Source: Clostridium kluyveri DSM 555 (GTDB lineage: Bacteria > Bacillota > Clostridia > Clostridiales > Clostridiaceae). From it: a stretch of 64,000 nucleotides of DNA. The translations under genes were made by a program, and so were the position numbers. The stretch spans positions 1,054,001 to 1,118,000 of the forward strand of contig NC_009706.1 of NCBI RefSeq assembly GCF_000016505.1, read 5' to 3'. Below, one piece after another: positions 56,760 through 64,000 of the stretch (the first letter of the stretch is position 1; each line of letters starts with the position of its first letter). A model generated the notes under the pieces. The model searched no databases. It saw only the letters and a program-made list of their open reading frames with translations, and was not told the DNA's origin.

Positions 56760-56788
56760 TTGACATTTGAAACATAAGGTATTATTAT
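56760..56788 (+). promoter_or_regulatory. Sigma-A type promoter of the ilvC leader
   Basis: TTGACA at 56760-56765 and TATTAT at 56783-56788 with a 17-base spacer, ~70 bases before the T-box RNA begins. Confidence 0.7.
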
Positions 56789-56859
56789 CGTCACATATAC
56801 TAAATATTAATTGACTTTAAATAAATGGAAATTTCCATAATTAGTGTATTCAAATATAA

Positions 56860-57077
56860 AGACTATGATAGGGAAGAGTAAATGGTAAAATATTTTAAAG
56901 AGAATGGGGATAGGTGAAAGCCCATAAATTGGATACTATTGAAAATCACCCTGGAGTTGTTAAACTGAACTTATAGTAAGTTTTGCCGGCAGAGCCGTTA
57001 ATTAGATTAAGTAAAAAAATTGGGTGGTACCGCGGACCAAACTTCTCGCCCCATAGGGCAGAAAGTTTGGTCTTTTT
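56860..57077 (+). promoter_or_regulatory. T-box leader with isoleucine specifier
   Basis: The T-box sequence TGGGTGGTACCGCGG lies at 57021-57035, followed by a terminator (57035-57044 with 57063-57072 and T residues). In stem I the specifier loop reads GAAAATCACC (56941-56950), giving ATC, an isoleucine codon, at 56945-56947. The antiterminator bulge TGGT would pair with the ACCA end of a tRNA with discriminator A, as tRNA-Ile has. Uncharged tRNA-Ile should permit transcription of ilvC and ilvB. Confidence 0.9.
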
Positions 57078-57106
57078 ATATGCATATTTTTAAATTAAGA
57101 GAGTAA

Positions 57107-58165
<1,059 letters not shown>

Positions 58166-58220
58166 TTGTAGATTAGCAAAAGTATATGAAGAGATATATA
58201 AATTAAAGGGGGATATTATT

Positions 58221-59882
58221 ATGAAGATGAAAGGAGCCGAAGTACTATTAAAATGTATGATAGAACAAGGTGTGGATACTATATTTGGCTATCCGGGAGG
58301 AACTGTAATACCTATTTATGATGCATTATATAGTACAAAAGAAATAAAGCATATATTGACTGCTCATGAGCAAGGGGCTACTCATGCAGCAGATGGATAT
58401 GCAAGATCAACGGGAAAAGTTGGGGTTGCCATTGTAACTTCAGGACCGGGAACGACTAACACAATAACGGGAATTGCCACAGCTTATGCGGATTCCATTC
58501 CTATAGTGGTGTTTACAGGGCAGGTACCTTTAAATCTCTTGGGAAAGAATTCCTTTCAAGAAGTAAATACTAGAAGCATCACAGATTCCATAACTAAGAA
58601 AAATTATATTGTAGATAAACCAGAGGATTTACCAAGTATAGTAAGAGAAGCTTTTAAGGTGGCAGCTAGTGGAAGACCAGGGCCTGTAGTGGTAGATATA
58701 CCTAAAGATATGCAGACAGCAGAAATTGATTATGAAGTACAGGAGAAGTTATCTTTAGAAGTGAATTTGCAACAAAAATCCTATGAAAATGATTTAGATA
58801 AAGTGGCAGATATGATAACCAGTAGTGAGAGACCTGTAGTATATTCTGGGGGAGGGACAATAATAGCTGGAGCACAAGAAGAGCTTATGGAGTTTATCCA
58901 AAAAATAGATTCACCTATTACCTGTTCTCTTATGGGAATAGGAGCTTTTCCAGGAGATAATGAGTACTATATGGGTATGGTGGGTATGCACGGTACCCCG
59001 TGTTCCAATCGCGCTGTAAGTAATTGTGATTTACTCATAGCTGTAGGAGCTCGTTTTAGTGACAGGGTTACAAGTAAGGTATCATCTTTTGCACCAAAGG
59101 CAAAGATTATTCACATAGATATAGACCCGAAGGAATTTGGAAAAATTGTGGATGTGGATATGCCTGTGACGGGAGACATTAAAAATGTACTCCAAAGACT
59201 TAATAAAAAGTTAAATAAATTAAATCATGCAACATGGATGAATCAAATAAAGCAGTGGAAACAAAGTGAGAGAGATCCTTTTAAAGATAGATGTGAATTA
59301 AGTCCTAAGTTTATAATGGAAACACTTTATAATATTACTAAGGGAGATTGTATAGTTACCACAGAAGTAGGACAGCATCAGATGTGGGCTGCACAATACT
59401 TTAAATACCTAAAACCTAGAACTTTTATATCATCCGGTGGACTTGGAACCATGGGATACGGACTTGGAGCTTCTATAGGAGCATTTATGGGCAATTCCAA
59501 TAAGAAGGTAATAAATGTGGCTGGAGATGGAAGTTTTAAAATGAATTCCACTGAGCTGGTTACTATATCTAGGTATAGATTACCAATAGTTCAATTGCTT
59601 TTCAATAACCATGCTCTTGGTATGGTTCACCAGTGGCAGGACATGTTTTATGATAGAAGGTTTTCACAGACAGAATTTGGTCCTGAGGTAGATTTTATGA
59701 AGCTGGGAGAGGCTTATGGAATAAAGACATTTAAAATAGAATCCAACAGTGAAGTAGAGGGATGTTTGAAAGAAGCTTTGAGTTTAAATGAACCTGTTAT
59801 TATAGAATGTGTTATTGATACTAAGACAAAGGTACATCCTATGGTTCCACCGGGTGCGGCTATATCGGAATTTATAGAATAG
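58221..59882 (+). CDS. ilvB: Acetolactate synthase, catalytic (large) subunit
   Basis: The 553-aa thiamine-diphosphate enzyme condenses pyruvate to acetolactate. Visible motifs: FGYPGGTVIPIYDAL, the conserved Glu in LTAHEQGATHAADGYAR (~50), and the cofactor-binding GDGSFKMNSTEL with a following NN at ~440-470. No regulatory small-subunit gene (ilvN/ilvH) follows. It is co-transcribed with ilvC; a hairpin terminator lies downstream. Confidence 0.93.
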   Translation: MKMKGAEVLLKCMIEQGVDTIFGYPGGTVIPIYDALYSTKEIKHILTAHEQGATHAADGYARSTGKVGVAIVTSGPGTTNTITGIATAYADSIPIVVFTGQVPLNLLGKNSFQEVNTRSITDSITKKNYIVDKPEDLPSIVREAFKVAASGRPGPVVVDIPKDMQTAEIDYEVQEKLSLEVNLQQKSYENDLDKVADMITSSERPVVYSGGGTIIAGAQEELMEFIQKIDSPITCSLMGIGAFPGDNEYYMGMVGMHGTPCSNRAVSNCDLLIAVGARFSDRVTSKVSSFAPKAKIIHIDIDPKEFGKIVDVDMPVTGDIKNVLQRLNKKLNKLNHATWMNQIKQWKQSERDPFKDRCELSPKFIMETLYNITKGDCIVTTEVGQHQMWAAQYFKYLKPRTFISSGGLGTMGYGLGASIGAFMGNSNKKVINVAGDGSFKMNSTELVTISRYRLPIVQLLFNNHALGMVHQWQDMFYDRRFSQTEFGPEVDFMKLGEAYGIKTFKIESNSEVEGCLKEALSLNEPVIIECVIDTKTKVHPMVPPGAAISEFIE

Positions 59883-59934
59883 AAAGAGGTAAAGCAAAGG
59901 CAGTCTTGAATTAATAAGTATAAGTATTTTTAAG

Positions 59935-59970
59935 GGAATTGGCACAGCATTATGCTGCACCAATTTCCTA
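59935..59970 (+). terminator. Terminator after ilvB
   Basis: GGAATTGGCACAGCAT (59935-59950) pairs imperfectly with ATGCTGCACCAATTTCC (59952-59968), followed by a T-rich run. Confidence 0.75.
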
Positions 59971-60122
59971 TTTATTTTTGGCTGCTTTTAGCGGGATTTT
60001 TTAATACAGATATTCTGAATATTTTAGTATATAAGATTTGATTCTTTTTAAACAGATTGGAATATTTCGAAGAATTGGTTATAATTAATTAAAAGAGATT
60101 GAGTGCTAGGAAGTGTGATTGA

Positions 60123-60494
60123 ATGAAAGTTCACGAATCAGCAGAAAATTATTTGGAAACTATATTGGTGTTAAGCAAACGGAATGGTACTGTGAGGTCA
60201 ATTGATATCGTAAGAGAATTAGGTTTTTCAAAGCCCAGCATAAGTGTTGCTATGAAAAATTTGAGGCAGAATAATTACATAGTTATGGATGATGAAGGAT
60301 ATATTGAACTCACTTCAAAAGGATTTGAAATAGCTGCTAAAATGTATGAACGTCATACTATTATTTCGAAGTTGTTAATTAAACTAGGAGTGGATGAAAA
60401 AAAAGCGGTAGAGGATGCATGTAGGATTGAACATGTAATCAGTGAGGAAAGCTTTGAAGCGATAAAAAAAGCAGCAGGTAAGATGATCAGGTGA
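60123..60494 (+). CDS. Short DtxR/MntR-family metal-dependent regulator
   Basis: The 123-aa protein has the winged-helix domain (RSIDIVRELGFSKPSISVAMKNLRQ) and the dimerisation helices with metal ligands (YERHTIISKLL, and DACRIEHVIS). The Cys-x2-Glu-His set resembles DtxR/IdeR more than MntR, which has Glu at that Cys, so iron sensing is favoured. It lacks the C-terminal SH3-like domain of DtxR. Start ATG 60123 has AGGAAGTG upstream. It stands alone, so its targets are unknown. Confidence 0.82.
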   Translation: MKVHESAENYLETILVLSKRNGTVRSIDIVRELGFSKPSISVAMKNLRQNNYIVMDDEGYIELTSKGFEIAAKMYERHTIISKLLIKLGVDEKKAVEDACRIEHVISEESFEAIKKAAGKMIR

Positions 60495-60500
60495 TTTTTA

Positions 60501-60542
60501 ACGGGGACTGGCAGGAGACCAGCTCAGTACCTGCCTTAACCC
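60501..60542 (+). other. Possible structured RNA element
   Basis: A GC-rich patch after the regulator gene can fold: GGCAGG pairs with CCTGCC (around 60511-60535) and CTGG with CCAG as an alternative. No known RNA family is recognised and no T tract follows. It stands out from the AT-rich surroundings. Confidence 0.3.
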
Positions 60543-60674
60543 ATTTTCTAAGGATGGTAATTTCCCTTATACAATTTTATATAAATTTCAACATTTATCG
60601 TCAATAAAAAAATTTAAAGACTATTTGGATTAAAAAAAGTCTAAACAGAGTAGTAATAAAAAATAATTTTTTAT

Positions 60675-60714
60675 ATAATGGCATTAGTTAGTTTTATCTA
60701 ACTAATGCCATTAT
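60675..60714. terminator. Hairpin terminator-like palindrome
   Basis: ATAATGGCATTAGTTAG (60675-60691) pairs with CTAACTAATGCCATTAT (60698-60714) around a 6-base loop: a 17-bp perfect stem. It probably ends the regulator transcript. The following ~230 bases up to the next gene show no ORF. Confidence 0.7.
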
Positions 60715-60944
60715 TGTATTTGATGTGCCCAAATATCAAGTTCCTTTCAGGCTGACTCTAACATATGTTTTTCTCAATATTTTAAGAAAACATTTAACCA
60801 TTAAATCAAGAACTGGTAAGTTATGAAGGTAAATGATAATGAGTAACATTAGATATGCATTTTCATTCAAAAAAAAGTATGGTTTTGAATGAAAATTTCA
60901 TATTAACAAATTGTATTCAAATAAAATATTAAGGGGGAATCTAT

Positions 60945-63900
60945 TTGAGATTAAGGAAAATCTTAGGATTAATAGTAGGTGCGGTAATGTTATTTTCAAC
61001 CACTGTTTTTGCAGAGTCTTCATATTCTTTGGACCAAAAAAGGATCTTTGGAAAAGACAGATATGAAACTTCATCACTTATAAGCAAAAATGGTTGGGAA
61101 AGTGCTTCTAGTGTAGTAATATGTAATGGAGAAAATTTTCCAGATGCACTTTGCGCTGCACCTCTTGCAAAAAAGTATAATGCACCAATTTTACTTGTCA
61201 GCAAATCGGGCTTGAGTGAAAGTACAAAGGAAGAATTATCCAGGCTAAATCCTGATAAACTGATAATTATAGGTGGAAATGGAGTCATACCTGACAAGGT
61301 AATATCTGAAATAAAAACTGCAGCACCTAAGGCTAGCGATGTAACAAGGCTAGGAGGAACTACAAGATACGACACTTCAAAAATGATTGCGGATAAAGTT
61401 GGAAAAAGTTCTTCAATAGTATTGGTTTCAGGAAAGGCTTCATCAGATGCACTTTCCATAAGTTATATAGCTGCCAATAAGGGCATGCCTATTTTATTAG
61501 CGGACAGAAAAGAAGATGTGTTGGAGTATTCAAAAGATAACAGTGTAGAAAAGGCCTACATAATAGGGGGAGAATCCCTGGTATCAAAGGACATAGAAAG
61601 CATATTTAAAAATACTGAAAGAATATACGGAAAGGACAGATATGAAAGCAACCAAAAAATACTTGATAAATTTAAAGATGATATAAATTTTGGCAGTATA
61701 TATCTGGCATCTGCCCAGTATAACGGAGTAGATCAATTTGCAGATGCATTATCTGTTTCAGCTCTGGCATCTAAAGATTGCAACCCTATAATATTAGTAA
61801 GCGGCACTATGAATAAGGATACAGTTAGTATAATAAAATCCAAAGTTGATAAAAACAGCAAAGTAATAGCAATAGGAGGGACTTCACTAGTATCTGAAAA
61901 TATAGTAACCAGTGTAGCTAATGTAAATTCTTCTGAAAATGACAAGCCTACGCCAAGCAAACCTAGTGGCGGCGGTGGAGGTGGAGGAGGCTCTTCCAGC
62001 AGTAATCCATTTGCAGGAGGAAATGGTACTGTATCTTCTCCATATAAAATTGCTACTGCTGCACAGCTTAATAAAGTACGAAGTTATTTAAACAAAAACT
62101 TCATTCTTACAGCAGACATTGATTTATCAAGCTATGCAAATTGGGAACCTATTGGTGCTTTTAAACCTTTATCCGATAAACCAGAAGATGCGGAGACACC
62201 AGATCCCAAGGTAACCTTTAGGGGCAGCTTTAATGGCAATGGACACACAATTTCAAATTTAAAAATTGATCGTAAAGATATGGCAATAGGATTATTTGGC
62301 TGCATTACTCAAAATGAAAATAAATCTAATGTAATTTACGATTTAACTGTAAAAAATATCAATGTAATTGGATACAATGATTTAGTCGGTGGTGTAATAG
62401 GACATCAGGCAGCGGGATCTCCAATAGAAAAAATTGAACTTATTGGTGACAATAAAATCATTGGAAATGATAACAGTGCCAATGTAGGTGGAATTGTTGG
62501 CGGTACAATGTATTCTAATATTACTGATTGTAAGGCACAGGCAGATATAGTTATTAATGGAGATGGAAACAATTTAGTAGGAATATTAGCTGGAGGTCTT
62601 GGAAATTGTTCCTTAAGCGGTTGTAGTGCTAAAGGCACCATTACTGTTAATGGAAAGGAAGCTTATTCCATAGGTGGATTAGCAGGATGCATTCACGAAG
62701 GTGAATATGTGAAGGACTGTAGTTCAGATGTTACTATTTCTGTAGCTGAAAAGAACTTTATGATTGGAGGTCTGATAGGACACGCTGGAACTTTTGATGA
62801 AAATAATCCTACTGTGATTTCAAACTGCACTGTAAAAGCAGATATCACTGCATCGGAAAGTGCTTCACGTATAGGTGGTGTGGTAGGCAGTGGTTTTTAT
62901 ATGGAGGAATACTATGCGGCTCCTTCTGTATATATAGTAGAAAATTGCAGTGTTGAAGGTAGTATTACTGGAGGTACAGAAGTAGGTACTGTTGCGGGTC
63001 ATGCTTATAATTCTATAGTGAAAAATTGTACAAGCACTATGACTATTGATGGTAATGCAGATGGAACTCAGATTGGAAAGACAGAGACTGAAGCTTCACT
63101 ATTTGCAGGGGGCAGTGGGACAGAAGCTGATCCATATCAGATTGCTACTGCTAGTCAGCTCAATAGAGTGAGAAGATATTTAAACAAGAATTATATACTG
63201 ACAGCAGATATTGACTTATCAAGTTATGAAAATTGGGAACCTATTGGTGTTTTTAAAGCTGCATCTGAAGATGATGAAGAAGCACCTGTTATGGAACTTA
63301 CTTTTTCTGGAGTTTTTAATGGGAATGGCCACAAGATTTCCAATATCCATATTTCTAGAGATAATGATGTAGGAGTTGGATTGTTCGGTTGTGTTGCAGG
63401 GGACAATGCCTCTGTTAAAAATCTTGTAGTTGAAAATACTACAGTTTCAGGCAAGCAATTGGTTGGAGGAGTTATTGGATACGCTTCATTTAAAAATGCT
63501 GCAGAATCAATTTCACTTGTTGGAGAAAACAATATTACAGGAGGTTTTCTTGTAGGTGGTATTGTAGGAGGAGGATTTTGTGATATCAAAAATTGCAGTG
63601 CAAATGCAAATGTGATTTTGGCTGGAGATAATGCTCAGGGTGTGGGTATATTGTCCGGAGGTATGGAAGCATGTTCCTTGATTGGTTCCAGTGCAACTGG
63701 TACTGTAACAGCAGTGGGAAATGGAAGCTTTAGTATTGGTGGATTGTCTGGTACAGCACATGAAAGTGCATCTGTGGAAGATTGTAATGCAGATGTTGTG
63801 ATAACTGTTGGAGAAAACAGCAGTATGGTAGGTGGACTTCTAGGTAATGCAGGTACCTATAATGTAGAAAATCCAACTATTATCAAGAATTGTTCTGCTA

Positions 63901-64000
63901 ATGCTTCTATTAAAGCAGCAGATAGTGCTGAACGTATAGGTGGTATTGTAGGAGCGGGTTTCTACCTTGATGCATATAAGGAATATAGACCAGTTCCATC
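60945..64000 (+). CDS. Large secreted CWB2/GLUG-repeat surface protein (partial, 3' end outside window)
   Basis: TTG at 60945 (AAGGGGG at 60931-60937) opens a frame that stays open to the window end, 1018 codons. It starts with a signal peptide (ILGLIVGAVMLFSTTVFA), then three CWB2 repeats (RIFGKDRYETSS, RLGGTTRYDTSKM, RIYGKDRYESNQK), which anchor proteins to the cell wall. A poly-Gly/Ser linker (~345-355) leads to a ~364-residue module that is repeated: FAGGNGTVSSPYKIATAAQL at 62010 and FAGGSGTEADPYQIATASQL at 63102. Each module has LTADIDLSS and several GLUG-like beta repeats (IGGLAG, VGGIVG), as in large adhesins. Substrate or partner is unknown. Confidence 0.85.
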   Translation, partial: MRLRKILGLIVGAVMLFSTTVFAESSYSLDQKRIFGKDRYETSSLISKNGWESASSVVICNGENFPDALCAAPLAKKYNAPILLVSKSGLSESTKEELSRLNPDKLIIIGGNGVIPDKVISEIKTAAPKASDVTRLGGTTRYDTSKMIADKVGKSSSIVLVSGKASSDALSISYIAANKGMPILLADRKEDVLEYSKDNSVEKAYIIGGESLVSKDIESIFKNTERIYGKDRYESNQKILDKFKDDINFGSIYLASAQYNGVDQFADALSVSALASKDCNPIILVSGTMNKDTVSIIKSKVDKNSKVIAIGGTSLVSENIVTSVANVNSSENDKPTPSKPSGGGGGGGGSSSSNPFAGGNGTVSSPYKIATAAQLNKVRSYLNKNFILTADIDLSSYANWEPIGAFKPLSDKPEDAETPDPKVTFRGSFNGNGHTISNLKIDRKDMAIGLFGCITQNENKSNVIYDLTVKNINVIGYNDLVGGVIGHQAAGSPIEKIELIGDNKIIGNDNSANVGGIVGGTMYSNITDCKAQADIVINGDGNNLVGILAGGLGNCSLSGCSAKGTITVNGKEAYSIGGLAGCIHEGEYVKDCSSDVTISVAEKNFMIGGLIGHAGTFDENNPTVISNCTVKADITASESASRIGGVVGSGFYMEEYYAAPSVYIVENCSVEGSITGGTEVGTVAGHAYNSIVKNCTSTMTIDGNADGTQIGKTETEASLFAGGSGTEADPYQIATASQLNRVRRYLNKNYILTADIDLSSYENWEPIGVFKAASEDDEEAPVMELTFSGVFNGNGHKISNIHISRDNDVGVGLFGCVAGDNASVKNLVVENTTVSGKQLVGGVIGYASFKNAAESISLVGENNITGGFLVGGIVGGGFCDIKNCSANANVILAGDNAQGVGILSGGMEACSLIGSSATGTVTAVGNGSFSIGGLSGTAHESASVEDCNADVVITVGENSSMVGGLLGNAGTYNVENPTIIKNCSANASIKAADSAERIGGIVGAGFYLDAYKEYRPVP

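Noticed and set aside
60941-63761. Several minus-strand ORFs at the end of the window
   Set aside because: They are antisense to the continuous plus-strand CWB2/GLUG frame, which has signal peptide, ribosome binding site and repeats.

Overview
The window looks like chromosome from a low-GC, endospore-forming anaerobic Clostridium. It is A+T rich with strong AGGAGG-type ribosome binding sites, and it carries germination receptor genes, a T-box and S-box leaders. The pairing of an ethanol-utilisation microcompartment (EtuA/EtuB-like shell proteins) with several acetaldehyde and ethanol dehydrogenases points strongly to Clostridium kluyveri or a very close relative. The species call is an inference from gene content; no database was searched.

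Positions 1-19305 hold a large nitrogenase-like region. Two copies of a ~350-nt leader (promoter, SAM-I/S-box riboswitch with terminator, then a second hairpin with its own terminator) precede (i) nifH copy 1 with a D-like and a K-like gene and (ii) a nifB-like gene followed by a SsuABC/TauABC-type transporter with one lipoprotein, one ATPase and three permeases. Next come two tandem D-like genes, a frameshifted K-like gene, a nearly identical second nifH, a D-like gene broken by an in-frame stop, and a third K-like gene. All D-like proteins keep the P-cluster cysteines and the cofactor cysteine, but replace the residues equivalent to NifD Gln191 and His195 by Trp and Phe. No nifE, nifN, nifV or vnfG/anfG is present. 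S-box control plus the altered active site suggest a sulfur-scavenging reductase (compare methylthio-alkane reductase) rather than a nitrogen-fixing enzyme.

Positions 19331-24926 encode a five-gene Opp/Dpp-type ABC transporter behind its own hairpin-terminator leader, followed by a YtqB/MnmM-like methyltransferase. Positions 25626-30846 hold a two-component system whose kinase has lost internal domains, a frameshifted cell-wall-binding (CWB2) protein, and a SafE-like membrane protein fused to a cupredoxin-like domain. The last two share an unrecognised C-terminal Cys-containing domain. Positions 30971-39412 hold a soluble chemoreceptor, a serine dehydrogenase proteinase-like gene with a previously uncalled 58-aa gene, an Hsp20-like protein, two germination receptor genes, a DUF3231 protein and an iron-dependent alcohol dehydrogenase. 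Topoisomerase III and a second alcohol dehydrogenase (bdhA-like) follow.

Positions 43236-54738 form the ethanol microcompartment locus: an AraC-type response regulator and a PocR-domain kinase are divergent from etuA-etuB, then two identical acylating acetaldehyde dehydrogenases and three related ethanol dehydrogenases. Both aldehyde dehydrogenases, and only the middle alcohol dehydrogenase, carry the same C-terminal linker plus amphipathic helix, a likely shell-targeting tag. Together they would convert ethanol to acetyl-CoA, at least partly inside the compartment. The rest comprises an amino-acid permease, an isoleucine-type T-box controlling ilvC-ilvB, a short DtxR-family regulator, and a large secreted CWB2/GLUG-repeat protein that starts with TTG at 60945 and runs off the end of the window.
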